64,000 nucleotides of DNA from DASQEH01 sp038237745. GTDB taxonomy: Bacteria; Actinomycetota; Actinomycetes; Propionibacteriales; Nocardioidaceae. Position numbers and translations under genes: made by a program. Below, piece after piece: positions 19,828 to 28,692 of the stretch (positions within the stretch are counted from its first letter, which is position 1; the number at the start of each line of letters is the position of its first letter). Location of the stretch: assembly GCA_038237745.1 (NCBI GenBank), contig JBBRYJ010000010.1, positions 62,001-126,000 of the forward strand. Reading direction: 5' to 3'. The notes beneath the pieces are model-generated. The model made no database searches. It was not told where the DNA came from and worked only from the letters and a program-made list of their open reading frames with translations.

Positions 19828-20483
19828 TCCAGGCACAGTGTGGCACGGGGAAAAGCCTGCAAGCGCATCTTTCCGATCGGCTGGCCGCACGACTCGCAGA
19901 TGCCGTAGCTCCCCTCATCGATGCGCTTGATGGCCGCCTCGACCAGCTCCAGGTTGGCCCGAGCGTTCTTGGCCATCGACATCTCGTGGTCGCGCTCGAA
20001 GGTGTTCGACCCGACATCCGCCTGGTCGTTTCCCGCCCCTTCGCCTCCCTCACGGAGCAGATGCCCGATCTCGGTCTCTGTGGCGCCGATCTCCTCGCGG
20101 AGTCGGGTCGCGTCCCCTTGGAGCGCCGTCTTGACGTCGGCGACCTCCTGCGCGGTCCAGGGCTTCTCGCCCTCGCGGTACTCCAGCTTGGCGGCGGCCA
20201 TGTCCGACCGCGTCCCAGCGGCCGGCCCTGTCGCCCTCGCTGTTTTCTTCGCCGGAGCCGTCTTCTTCGCCGGCGAGGCCTTCTGGGCCATGGTCTTCGT
20301 AGCCGGGGCAGTCTTCTTGGCCGCAGTTCTCGTGGCCGAAGCAGTCTTCTCGGTGGCTGCGGACTTCTTGGCGGGGGCGGTCTTCTTGGCCGCAGTCCTC
20401 GTGGCCGCGGCAGTCTTAGCGGTGGCTGCGGACTTCTTGGCGGGGGCGGTCTTCGTGGCGGTGGCAGTCTTCTTCGCAGCCAT
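19800..20483 (-). CDS. TraR/DksA zinc-finger protein with histone-like tail
   Basis: This 227-residue protein has an N-terminal basic tail of about 85 residues made of Ala/Lys/Thr repeats such as AAKKTAPAKKSAAT, then a DksA-like coiled coil (KTALQGDATRLREEIGATETEIG) and a C4 zinc finger, CESCG and CLECK near residues 196-222. DksA-family proteins act on RNA polymerase; related actinomycete proteins with lysine-rich tails are abundant, but this one's role is inferred. The acidic DQADVGSNTFERDHE stretch is typical of the TraR/DksA group. Confidence 0.85.
   Translation of the reverse strand: MAAKKTATATKTAPAKKSAATAKTAAATRTAAKKTAPAKKSAATEKTASATRTAAKKTAPATKTMAQKASPAKKTAPAKKTARATGPAAGTRSDMAAAKLEYREGEKPWTAQEVADVKTALQGDATRLREEIGATETEIGHLLREGGEGAGNDQADVGSNTFERDHEMSMAKNARANLELVEAAIKRIDEGSYGICESCGQPIGKMRLQAFPRATLCLECKQREERR
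20216..20480 (-). repeat. Lys/Ala-coding repeats in the DksA-like gene
   Basis: The 5' end of the gene consists of degenerate repeats encoding AAKKTAPAKK and TAAATRTAAKK-type units, at least four times. They resemble histone H1-like tails at the protein level and may vary in copy number between strains. Confidence 0.75.
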
Positions 20484-20599
20484 CGTGACCGGCCTTTCCT
20501 CGATGCGTCACCCGCGTATGCGGTGCGGAGAGGATAGGCGGATATGGCGTAGGCATCAAATGGCCGCACCGCCGACGGACGTTTCCCGGTCTCAGTCAC

Positions 20600-20835
20600 C
20601 TAGACTGTCGTCGCTGCACGGCGATGATGGGGCCATCACCTCGGAGCCGTCGGAAGAACAGTCACCACGGTGGCTCACTAGAACCGGCAGCAGCGTCAAG
20701 GAAGAGGGTCGGCCGCGTGAAGCGGGGCCGGCCAAGGAGGGTGGTACCGCGGGTCCGGCCGAGCTGGCCGCCTCGTCCCTTCGGCACCGCAGCCGACACA
20801 CTCGTCGGCGGCGACTCGGCTGAGGAACGACGGAG
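20600..20835 (+). promoter_or_regulatory. T-box leader of ileS (isoleucine-specific, probably translational)
   Basis: The 360-base gap before ileS holds a T-box leader. The conserved core GGAGGGTGGTACCGCGGG is at 20736-20753. A short stem I near 20611-20650 has an ATC codon (20635-20637) followed by A in the position expected for the specifier, matching isoleucine. GCCGAC and GTCGGC arms lie between the T-box and the GGAG at 20832-20835, fitting a sequestrator hairpin rather than a U-tailed terminator. A TAGACT -10 box at 20601-20606 would start the RNA near 20613. The 116 bases from 20484 to 20599 show nothing else recognisable. Confidence 0.88.
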
Positions 20836-20845
20836 TGACCACGCG

Positions 20846-23800
20846 ATGAAGACCACCTACCCGGCCGTACCGGCGCGGGTCGACCTGCCGACCCTGGAGC
20901 AGGAGATCCTCGCGCTCTGGCGAGAGCGGCGGACGTTCGAGCGCTCCCTCGAGGGCTCCGAGGACGCGCCGCGCTGGACCTTCTACGAGGGTCCACCCAC
21001 CGCAAACGGCCGCCCCGGGGTCCACCACGTCGAGGCACGTGTGTTCAAGGACGTGTTTCCCCGCTTCAAGACGATGCAGGGCTACCACGTCGACCGCAAG
21101 GCGGGCTGGGACTGCCAGGGCCTGCACGTGGAGGTGGGCGTCGAGAAGGAGCTCGGCGTGTCCGGCAAGCAGCAGATCGAGGCCTTCGGGATCGCCGAGT
21201 TCAACGCCAGGTGTCGAGAGTCCGTCGAGCGGTCCACAGGCGAGTTCGAGGAGATGACCGAGCGGATGGGCTACTGGGTCGATGTCGCGTCGGCCTACCG
21301 GACGATGGACAGCTCGTACATCGAGAGCGTCTGGTGGTCGCTGAAGCAGATCTACGACTCGGGTCGGCTCTACCAGGCCCAGCGGGTTTCGCCGTACTGT
21401 CCCCGCTGCGAGACGGCACTGTCCGACCACGAGCTCGCGCAGGGCTACGAGACGGTTGTCGACCCGTCCGTCTTCGTCAAGTTCCCGCTGACCTCCGGAC
21501 CGTACGCCGCCGAGGCGTCGCTGTTGGTATGGACGACGACGCCGTGGACGCTCGTCTCCAACACGGCCGTGGCCGTCAACCCCGAGGTGTCGTACGTAGT
21601 CGCCTCCAACGGCGACGAGACACTCGTCGTCGCGGCTGCGCTGTTCGACGCGGTCCTCGGCGACGGCTGGACGGTTCGCGACACCCTGCGGGGCTCCGAG
21701 CTCGACCGCTGGACCTACCAGCGCCCGCTCGACCTGGTCGACTTCCCGACGGGCGGCGACGCCGACGGCCGGGCCGTCGCCCACTTCGTCGTGCTCGCCG
21801 ACTACGTCACGGTCGACGACGGGTCGGGGCTGGTGCACCAGTCCCCGGCCTTCGGCGAGGAGGACATGGCGGTAGCGAAGGAGTACGACCTTCCCGTCAT
21901 CACGCCAGTTATGCCCGACGGCCACTTCGAGGCCGGGGTACGGCTGGTCGGCGGGCAGTTCTTCAAGCACGCAGACGCCGACCTTGTGCGCGAGCTCGAG
22001 TCTCGCGGCCTGCTCTTCCGCCACGTCGCCTACGAGCACTCGTACCCCCACTGCTGGCGCTGCCACACGCCCCTCATGTACTACGCCCTTCCGGCGTGGT
22101 ACATCCGGACGACGGCCGTCAAGCAGCAGTTGCTGCGCGAGAACGAGGCCACCAACTGGTTCCCCGAGACCATCAAGTGGGGCAGGTACGGCGACTGGCT
22201 CCGCAACAACGTCGACTGGTCCTTGTCGCGCACCCGCTACTGGGGGACTCCGCTCCCCATCTGGCGCTGCGCGGACGCCCACGAAGTCTGCGTAGGGTCG
22301 CTTGCCGAGCTCGGTGACCTCGCCGGAGAGGACCTGCTCGCACTCGACCCGCACCGACCGTTCGTCGACGACGTGGTGCTCCGGTGCCCCACCTGCGGAG
22401 CGGAGGCCCGCCGCGTGCCGGAGGTGATCGACGCCTGGTACGACTCGGGCTCGATGCCATTCGCCCAGTGGGGCTACCCGCACGCTGACGGGTCGGTCGC
22501 GGCGTTCGACCGGGCGTTCCCGGCACAGTTCGTCTGCGAGGGGCTCGACCAGACCCGGGGCTGGTTCTACTCGCTCATGGCCGTCGGCACCCTCGTCTTC
22601 GACCGGTCCTCCTACCAGAACGTCGTGTGCCTGGGACTGCTTCTCGCCGAGGACGGACGCAAGATGTCCAAGCACCTCGGAAACATCCTGCATCCCATGC
22701 CGCTCATGGACACGCACGGAGCAGACGCCGTCCGTTGGTTCATGGCCGCGTCGGGGTCGCCGTGGGCCGCGCGACGGGTCGGGGATGCGACTCTCCAGGA
22801 GATCGTCCGCAAGGTGCTCCTCACGTACTGGAACACCGTCGCGTTCCATGTGCTCTATGCGAACGCGAACGGGTGGACGCCGGCCGACGACTCCCCTGCG
22901 GTCGGCGACCGACCAGTGCTGGACCGGTGGCTGGTCTCGGGACGCAACCGGCTCACCCGCGACGTCACCGAGGCACTGGAGCGCTTCGACACCCAGCGGG
23001 CGGGACAGCTGCTGGCTGAGTTCATCGACAACGTGTCGAACTGGTACGTGCGACGGTCGCGTCGTCGTTTCTGGGACGGCGACCCGGCAGCTCTGGCGAC
23101 GTTGGCCGAGACGCTCGACATCGTCACCCGGCTGATGGCTCCGCTCACGCCGTTCATCACCGAGCGGGTCTGGCAGGACGTGGTATGCCCGGTCGACGCT
23201 TCCGCCCCGGACTCGGTACACCTCTCACGCTGGCCGTCCTACGACGAAGCGCTGATCGACGAGGAGCTCGAGCGAGGCATGTCACTCACTCGCCGCCTCG
23301 TCGAGCTGGGCCGCGCGGCCCGCGCCGAGGCCAAGGTGAAGACCCGACAGCCGCTCAGCCGAGCACTGGTCGGCTCAGCCGCTCACGCCCAGCTCGGTGA
23401 CGAGCTCAGAGCAGAGGTGGCGGCGGAGCTCAATGTCGAGTCGGTCGAGTCGTTCGCCTCCGCGGGTGACCTCGTCGACCACTCTGCGAAGGGTAACTTC
23501 CGCACGCTCGGCAAGCGGTTCGGCACGCAGACTCCGAGAATCGCGGCGGCCATCGCGGCAGACGACGCGACGCGGCTCGCGTCGGAGCTAGCGGCGACCG
23601 GATCGACCACTGTCGACGTCGGCGGGTCGGTCGAGCTGACGGCTGACGAGGTCGTCATCTCCGAGCGGCCACGCGAAGGATGGTCGGTGGTCAACGAGCA
23701 CGGGGAGACCGTCGCACTGGACCTCGACCTGACTCCGGCGCTGGTGCGCGCAGGCTTGGCCCGAGAGGTCATCCGGCTGGTGCAGGAGGCACGCAAGACC

Positions 23801-23992
23801 AGCGGCTTCGACGTGGCCGACCGGATCACCTTGGAGTGGAGCGCCGAGGGCGAGGTCGCGGCGGCGATGCGCGAGCACCGTGACCTGGTGGCCGGAGAGG
23901 TACTCGCCGTCGAGGTCCGGCATTCGTCACCTGCTGGAGACGACTGGACGTCCTCTGACCTCGGGCTGGCATTCGCCGTCACCCGAGCCTGA
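20846..23992 (+). CDS. ileS: Isoleucyl-tRNA synthetase, type 2
   Basis: It charges tRNA-Ile and edits valine. The 1048-residue class I synthetase has the HIGH-region variant GPPTANGRPGVHHVEA near residue 55 and KMSKHLGN near residue 606. These are the forms found in eukaryote-like IleRS2, as in mycobacteria, rather than HLGHA and KMSKS of IleRS1; IleRS2 enzymes are often mupirocin-tolerant. The editing (CP1) insert and tRNA-binding C-terminal domain are present. The ATG at 20846 follows GGAG by ten bases and the T-box leader. Confidence 0.97.
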   Translation: MKTTYPAVPARVDLPTLEQEILALWRERRTFERSLEGSEDAPRWTFYEGPPTANGRPGVHHVEARVFKDVFPRFKTMQGYHVDRKAGWDCQGLHVEVGVEKELGVSGKQQIEAFGIAEFNARCRESVERSTGEFEEMTERMGYWVDVASAYRTMDSSYIESVWWSLKQIYDSGRLYQAQRVSPYCPRCETALSDHELAQGYETVVDPSVFVKFPLTSGPYAAEASLLVWTTTPWTLVSNTAVAVNPEVSYVVASNGDETLVVAAALFDAVLGDGWTVRDTLRGSELDRWTYQRPLDLVDFPTGGDADGRAVAHFVVLADYVTVDDGSGLVHQSPAFGEEDMAVAKEYDLPVITPVMPDGHFEAGVRLVGGQFFKHADADLVRELESRGLLFRHVAYEHSYPHCWRCHTPLMYYALPAWYIRTTAVKQQLLRENEATNWFPETIKWGRYGDWLRNNVDWSLSRTRYWGTPLPIWRCADAHEVCVGSLAELGDLAGEDLLALDPHRPFVDDVVLRCPTCGAEARRVPEVIDAWYDSGSMPFAQWGYPHADGSVAAFDRAFPAQFVCEGLDQTRGWFYSLMAVGTLVFDRSSYQNVVCLGLLLAEDGRKMSKHLGNILHPMPLMDTHGADAVRWFMAASGSPWAARRVGDATLQEIVRKVLLTYWNTVAFHVLYANANGWTPADDSPAVGDRPVLDRWLVSGRNRLTRDVTEALERFDTQRAGQLLAEFIDNVSNWYVRRSRRRFWDGDPAALATLAETLDIVTRLMAPLTPFITERVWQDVVCPVDASAPDSVHLSRWPSYDEALIDEELERGMSLTRRLVELGRAARAEAKVKTRQPLSRALVGSAAHAQLGDELRAEVAAELNVESVESFASAGDLVDHSAKGNFRTLGKRFGTQTPRIAAAIAADDATRLASELAATGSTTVDVGGSVELTADEVVISERPREGWSVVNEHGETVALDLDLTPALVRAGLAREVIRLVQEARKTSGFDVADRITLEWSAEGEVAAAMREHRDLVAGEVLAVEVRHSSPAGDDWTSSDLGLAFAVTRA

Positions 23993-24050
23993 CCGCCGGC
24001 GACCAGGGAGAGTGCTCACTCCTGCCAGAAGCGGCACGAGCGAGCTCGAC

Positions 24051-24755
24051 CTACTGCTGCGGCTCCTCGGCGAGGAGCTCGCGGAGGGCGGACGACGTAC
24101 CGTCTTCGGAGCTTGAGGGCAAGGCAGCGTCGGTGCCGTCCGGGTCCCCGTCGAGGACTCGCAGCTGGCTCTCGAAGTAGCCACGGAGCCGGCTGCGGTA
24201 CTCACGCTCGAAGGCACGCAGGTCCTCGAGCTCGGTGGCCAGGCTGCCCTTGTCGCGCTCGAGGCTGCCCAGCAGCTGCTCCCTGCGCTGAGCCGTCTCG
24301 CGGTCGAGGCTCTCGGCGCGGCTCAGCGCCTCCTTCTCCAGGACCTCGGCCTTCTCCTTCGACTCCGACTCCAGACGCTCGGCCTTGACCGTTGCCTCGC
24401 CGACGATCTTGTCGGCATCTCCGTGCGCCTCGAAGACGAGCTGCTCGGCGTTCTGGGTGGCGATCTCCAGTAGCCGGGCCGCCGCGCTCGACGCCTCGGG
24501 AATGGTGCGGACGAGCGGCAGGGCGGTCTGCGCGGAGTCCTGCTGTGCAGACGTCTCCTCGACAGTCGAGGCGGTCGACGCGGTGGCCGACGGCGTCGTC
24601 ACCTTCGACTGGAGCTCTTCGTTGTCCTGTTGAAGGCGGGTGAGCTCGACCTCGACCTCGTCTAGGAACTGGTCGACCTCACCCATGTCGTAGCCCTCGC
24701 GGAGGCGGACGGGCGTGAAGGTCTTCTTACGCACATCCTCAGGCGTCAGCGTCAT
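24051..24755 (-). CDS. divIVA: DivIVA/Wag31 polar growth protein
   Basis: The 234-residue coiled-coil protein marks curved membrane and cell poles and organises peptidoglycan growth in actinomycetes. The N-terminal lipid-binding domain TPEDVRKKTFTPVRLREGYDMGEVDQFLDE is clear; a low-complexity Ser/Thr linker (about 50-75) precedes a long central coiled coil from about 85 to 185. An SD-like GAGGTGAG precedes the ATG. It is the last gene of the division cluster and converges with ileS; the 58-base gap between them has a short GAGTG-CT-CACTC dyad. Confidence 0.95.
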   Translation of the reverse strand: MTLTPEDVRKKTFTPVRLREGYDMGEVDQFLDEVEVELTRLQQDNEELQSKVTTPSATASTASTVEETSAQQDSAQTALPLVRTIPEASSAAARLLEIATQNAEQLVFEAHGDADKIVGEATVKAERLESESKEKAEVLEKEALSRAESLDRETAQRREQLLGSLERDKGSLATELEDLRAFEREYRSRLRGYFESQLRVLDGDPDGTDAALPSSSEDGTSSALRELLAEEPQQ

Positions 24756-24857
24756 TGGCTCACCTCATGGGTCCGAACTGGATGATGACTTGCGGGCTTA
24801 CGCTACCCCGTCGGCGCGTCTCGGCACATTCCCACACAAGAAGGGGTGAAGTCTCCC

Positions 24858-25154
24858 CTACCTACTGAGAAGAAGTCTGCCGTTGGTGACCCGCAGGAGA
24901 TAGCAGATCAGCAGCACGAAGAGAATCGACAAGTCGATGGTCGCGGAGCCCAGCCGAAGCGGAGGAACGAGGCGTCGGAAAGCCCTGATCGGAGGGTCGG
25001 TAGCGGAGTAGACGAGCTCGAGACCTATCAGGCTCGGTCCGCTGGGGCGCCAGGCACGAGCGAAGACCTGGACCCAGTCGGCGACGATCCGGGCCCACAG
25101 GAACATGAGGTACGTCCAGAGCGCGAACTCGATGATGCTGCCGACAAGCTCCAC
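24858..25154 (-). CDS. YggT family membrane protein
   Basis: This 98-residue protein has two hydrophobic segments (about 5-28 and 72-92) and the family core PPIRAFRRLVPPLRLGSATIDLS. YggT proteins neighbour sepF and divIVA in Gram-positive bacteria and are thought to help cell division or membrane homeostasis. The GTG start at 25154 is seven bases after TACGCT, so the gene may have its own leaderless message in addition to readthrough from sepF. Confidence 0.9.
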   Translation of the reverse strand: MELVGSIIEFALWTYLMFLWARIVADWVQVFARAWRPSGPSLIGLELVYSATDPPIRAFRRLVPPLRLGSATIDLSILFVLLICYLLRVTNGRLLLSR

Positions 25155-25161
25155 GACGCTC

Positions 25162-25167
25162 AGCGTA
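25162..25167 (-). promoter_or_regulatory. -10 box of the YggT gene
   Basis: TACGCT on the minus strand lies seven bases before the GTG start, with no ribosome binding site in between. It overlaps the short gap after the sepF stop. Confidence 0.45.
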
Positions 25168-25193
25168 ATCGGCGCGCGAAGCGGCGCCGACCC

Positions 25194-25673
25194 TCAACTC
25201 TGATTGAAGAATCCGCCCTCAGCGATGCGCTGCTTGTCCTCGGCGGCGACGGAGACGTTCGGCGGCGACAGCAAGAAGACCTTGCTCGTCACCCTCTCGA
25301 TCGTGCCCCTCACACCGAACACCAGCCCCGCGGAGAAGTCGACCAGCCGCTTGGCGTCGCTATCGTCCATCTCCGACAGGTTCATGATGACGGGGATGCC
25401 CTCGCGGAAGTGCTCACCGATCGTGCGCGCCTCGTTATACGTGCGTGGGTGAAGCGTCGTGATCCGAGACAGCTCTGTCACCACCGGGGCCGACGGGCGG
25501 CGGCGTTCGGACAGCGATGCGACCGACGCGCCGTGCTCCTCGCGGACTGCCCTGACCGGACGGTTGCCGCCCTCGGCGGCCGACGAGGAGGCCACGGACT
25601 CGTCGTCCTCGTAGGTGTCGCCGTCCTCGAGCAGGCCCAGATAGACCCCGACCTTGCGCATTCCGCCCGACAT
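25194..25673 (-). CDS. sepF: Cell division protein SepF
   Basis: SepF anchors FtsZ filaments to the membrane. The 159-residue protein has an N-terminal amphipathic stretch MRKVGVYLGL, an acidic and Ser-rich linker, and the C-terminal core with TTLHPRTYNEARTIGEHFREG and FSAGLVFGVRGTIERV. A GGGAGG ribosome binding site precedes the ATG. It lies between yggS and yggT, the normal order; this genome lacks an FtsA gene in the cluster, consistent with SepF being the FtsZ anchor. Confidence 0.97.
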   Translation of the reverse strand: MSGGMRKVGVYLGLLEDGDTYEDDESVASSSAAEGGNRPVRAVREEHGASVASLSERRRPSAPVVTELSRITTLHPRTYNEARTIGEHFREGIPVIMNLSEMDDSDAKRLVDFSAGLVFGVRGTIERVTSKVFLLSPPNVSVAAEDKQRIAEGGFFNQS

Positions 25674-25770
25674 GGTCTCGATGCCTCCCGTTGTCTCGAC
25701 GATGCTCTATCAGACAATGCTGTGGACCCGGTTGCGAGGCTCCCGAAGGGCTCTAGCACCGCAGGAGACA

Positions 25771-26478
25771 TTACCCGAGGGGGGGTCGCTGGCCGAGTAC
25801 CGCGCTTCCGACACGCACGTGTGTCGCCCCGGCCCGCACCGCCTCCGACAGGTCACCGCTCATGCCGGCGGAGATGGCCGTCGCCAGGGGGTGGTCGCGC
25901 TGGAGCAGCCGGCTCACGGCGCCCAGCCCCCGGTACGCCGTCTCGGCGTCGCCGTGCTGAGGCGCCACTCCCATGACGCCGCGAAGCCTCAACGCCACGG
26001 CCGAGTCGACCACGTCAGCGACCGCCGCGACGTCCGCGCCGGTCACGCCACCGCGACCCGCTCGCTCGGGCCCGGCGTCGAGGTTGACCTGGACGAAACA
26101 GTCCACGACCCGAGAGCTCTCCCGAGCGGCTCCGTCCAGTCTGGCGGCCACCTTCACCGAGCCCACCGAGTGGACGGCGTCTGCGTACGTCGCGATCCTC
26201 GCCGCCTTGTTCGACTGCACCTGCCCGATGAAGTGCCAGGTGAGGTCCAGATCGTCGAGCTCGGACGCCTTCTGCTCGGCCTCCTGGTGGCGATTCTCGC
26301 CTACGTCACGTACGCCGAGGTCGTACAAGACGCGGATGTCACTCGTCGGCCACGTCTTGGTGACGACGACGAGCACGATGTCAGCGGCCGACCGACCGCA
26401 CTCGTCGGCCGCCACGGCGATCTGACTCCGGACACCGTCGAGCCGTTGCTCGAGCTCGCTGCGTCGCGGCTCAGCCAT
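25771..26478 (-). CDS. YggS-family PLP homeostasis protein
   Basis: This 235-residue PLP-binding alanine-racemase-fold protein matches the YggS/PLPBP family. The PLP lysine is in VVTKTWPTSDIR, with DVGENR, WHFIGQVQSNKA, VNLDAGPERAG, MGVAPQ and GMSGDLSEAVRAGATHVRVG. It keeps vitamin B6 levels balanced and is not a racemase. The ATG at 26478 overlaps the pgeF stop by 8 bases; the in-frame extension upstream lies inside pgeF. Confidence 0.94.
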   Translation of the reverse strand: MAEPRRSELEQRLDGVRSQIAVAADECGRSAADIVLVVVTKTWPTSDIRVLYDLGVRDVGENRHQEAEQKASELDDLDLTWHFIGQVQSNKAARIATYADAVHSVGSVKVAARLDGAARESSRVVDCFVQVNLDAGPERAGRGGVTGADVAAVADVVDSAVALRLRGVMGVAPQHGDAETAYRGLGAVSRLLQRDHPLATAISAGMSGDLSEAVRAGATHVRVGSAVLGQRPPLG

Positions 26479-27208
26479 CTGTTGCTGCCCGGAGCACGAC
26501 CAGTCCCGCAGACCGTCCGGACCGGTCGCCGTCGCGGCGATGAGAGTACAGATCGAGGGACTCACGCGTGCACCTGCTGCGGTCCGTCACGCGGCAGCCG
26601 GCTGCCTCGAGCTGCGCCGTCACGGCGGCACCGAGGTCGACAGAGGGCGTCCCCCACGTGGTGCATCCGAATGCGGTGGGTGTCACTGCCGCGACCTCTG
26701 CGCGCATCGAGGCGGGGACCTCGTAGCAACCTCCGCATACGTGCGGCCCGACCCAGGCGTCGACCCGGTCCGCTCCGAGGTTGCGCATGCACTCCAGCGT
26801 CGACGTCACGACACCCTCGACGACTCCGCGGCGGCCGGCGTGCACTACCGCGGCGACGCCGTTGTCTGCGTCCGCCATCACGACCGGTACGCAGTCGGCG
26901 ACGCGCACACACAACGCCACTTTGGTCTCGCGGGTCACGAGTGCGTCACACGGCGGCGGGTCCGTCGTCGACGCTTGCACCACCGACACCTCACGGCCGT
27001 GCTGCTGCCGCATGACGACGACACGTCGTACGTCGAACGCCGTGGTGAGCAGCGCGAAGTTCGCCTCGACCTCGGCTGCACGCTCGGCTTCGCGGACTCC
27101 GAGGTCGAGCGAGTCGAACGGCGGCGCTGACACCCCTCCGAGACGGTCCGTGAAGGCAACGTCGACGACGCCGGCGTCTCCTCGGCGGCTGTCCAGGCTT
27201 GCGAACAC
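26471..27208 (-). CDS. pgeF: Peptidoglycan editing factor PgeF (YfiH/laccase domain)
   Basis: This 245-residue multicopper-fold protein (Cu-oxidase_4) is linked to correcting misincorporated amino acids in peptidoglycan and also reported to have purine nucleoside activity in some homologues. Family motifs are MRQQHGREV, CVRVADCVPVV, VVHAGRRGVV (with Arg where Trp is common), GPHVCGGCYEV and YSHRRDGDRSGR. The GTG start is three bases after the ftsZ stop, fixing it in the division operon. Confidence 0.92.
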   Translation of the reverse strand: MFASLDSRRGDAGVVDVAFTDRLGGVSAPPFDSLDLGVREAERAAEVEANFALLTTAFDVRRVVVMRQQHGREVSVVQASTTDPPPCDALVTRETKVALCVRVADCVPVVMADADNGVAAVVHAGRRGVVEGVVTSTLECMRNLGADRVDAWVGPHVCGGCYEVPASMRAEVAAVTPTAFGCTTWGTPSVDLGAAVTAQLEAAGCRVTDRSRCTRESLDLYSHRRDGDRSGRSAGLVVLRAATDG

Positions 27209-27211
27209 GGA

Positions 27212-28435
27212 CTACTTGAGGAAGTCCGGGACGTCCAGGTCCTCGTTGTCGTCGAAGGGGATCGCACGTGGCTGCCGTTGCTGCGGCGCCTGCTGTGCGT
27301 ATGTGGGTTGTTGTTCGGCGACCCGCTGAGGTGGGCTGGCCGGCTGTCCCGCGCCGGCCGGCTGAGGCTGCTGTTGCGCCGCCGCGTGGGTGCCCTGCCC
27401 GCCGGGGACGGCGGCACGCTGAGGCTGTGAGGGCTGCTCGGCGGCGTCGCGGCGCAGGGCGGGCTGGCTCTGGTCGCGCCGCTTGGGCATTCCCCCGTCG
27501 AAGCCCGCCGCGATCACCGTCACCCGCACCTCGTCGCCGAGGGCGTCGTCGATCACGGCCCCGAAGATGATGTTCGCCTCGGCGTGAGCGGCCTGCGACA
27601 CCAGCGCCGCGGCTTCGTTGATCTCGAACAGGCCGAGGTCGGAGCCTCCGGAGATCGAGAGAAGCACACCGTGCGCACCGTCGATCGACGCCTCGAGCAG
27701 CGGGCTGGAGACCGCCATCTCGGCGGCGACGACCGCCCGGTCGTCGCCGTTGGCGCGGCCGATGCCCATCAGGGCCGACCCGGCGTTGGACATCACCGAC
27801 TTCACGTCGGCGAAGTCCAGGTTGATCAGCCCTGGAGTCGTGATCAGGTCGGTGATACCCGAGACGCCTTGCAGCAGCACCTGGTCAGCCTGCTTGAAGG
27901 CGTCGAGGATGCTGACGCTTCGGTCGGAGATCGAGAGCAGCCGGTCGTTGGGGATGACGATGAGGGTGTCGACCTCCTCGCGAAGGGCCGCGATGCCCTC
28001 CTCGGCCTGGTTGGCACGCCGGCGGCCCTCGAAGGCGAAGGGACGTGTCACCACCCCGATCGTGAGTGCACCGAGCGCGCGGGCGATTCGGGCGACGACC
28101 GGCGCTCCACCCGTACCCGTGCCCCCACCTTCCCCGGCGGTCACGAACACCATGTCGGAGCCCTTGATGACCTCTTCGATCTCCTCGGAATGGTCATCGG
28201 CCGCTCGGGCGCCCACATCGGGGTTGGCCCCCGCGCCCAGACCCCGCGTGAGTTCGCGGCCGATGTCGAGCTTGACGTCGGCGTCGCTCATCAGCAGGGC
28301 TTGGGCGTCGGTGTTGATGGCGATGAACTCGACGCCTCGAAGTCCGACCTCGATCATCCGGTTCACGGCGTTGACGCCGCCGCCCCCGATACCCACGACC
28401 TTGATGACCGCCAGATAGTTCTGCGGTGCTGCCAC
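27212..28435 (-). CDS. ftsZ: Cell division protein FtsZ
   Basis: FtsZ is the tubulin homologue that forms the division ring. The 407-residue protein has the GTP-binding GEGGGTGTGGAP, the T7 loop FADVKSVMSNAG, and the conserved C-terminal peptide EDLDVPDFLK that binds SepF and other partners. A Gln/Pro-rich linker of about 80 residues separates core and tail. The GTG at 28435 (VAAPQNYLAVIKVVG) is preferred over an upstream in-frame reading, which begins in the ftsQ-ftsZ gap and lacks homology; GAGAGG precedes it. The 257-base gap to ftsQ probably carries an ftsZ promoter, but none is obvious. Confidence 0.98.
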   Translation of the reverse strand: MAAPQNYLAVIKVVGIGGGGVNAVNRMIEVGLRGVEFIAINTDAQALLMSDADVKLDIGRELTRGLGAGANPDVGARAADDHSEEIEEVIKGSDMVFVTAGEGGGTGTGGAPVVARIARALGALTIGVVTRPFAFEGRRRANQAEEGIAALREEVDTLIVIPNDRLLSISDRSVSILDAFKQADQVLLQGVSGITDLITTPGLINLDFADVKSVMSNAGSALMGIGRANGDDRAVVAAEMAVSSPLLEASIDGAHGVLLSISGGSDLGLFEINEAAALVSQAAHAEANIIFGAVIDDALGDEVRVTVIAAGFDGGMPKRRDQSQPALRRDAAEQPSQPQRAAVPGGQGTHAAAQQQPQPAGAGQPASPPQRVAEQQPTYAQQAPQQRQPRAIPFDDNEDLDVPDFLK

Positions 28436-28692
28436 GACGCTGCCTCTCGAGTGATGACGGGGCGGCCGTCGACGACGACCCACCTGGACTAGTGCGGCGA
28501 GGCCCGGGGGCATCGCCGGAACAACCTGGGGAAGTACGAACCGCGACCAACTCTGACCCTCGACTCGAGAGTTACAGTGATGTCCACGCCGTCGTGTCAC
28601 AAACCCTAGGACAACGCCGGCAGAACAAGCAACCGACACGCCCACCCGGGCCTCCGGGTCGCATCTGCTGGCCGCCGGTCAGGGTCGGTGGG

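Noticed and set aside
20216..20480. Repeated units that might look like a CRISPR array
   Set aside because: They are in-frame coding repeats of Lys/Ala codons without constant repeats or unique spacers.
20696..23221. An 841-codon minus-strand frame opposite ileS
   Set aside because: Antisense shadow of ileS with no recognisable motif; it would also cover the T-box leader.
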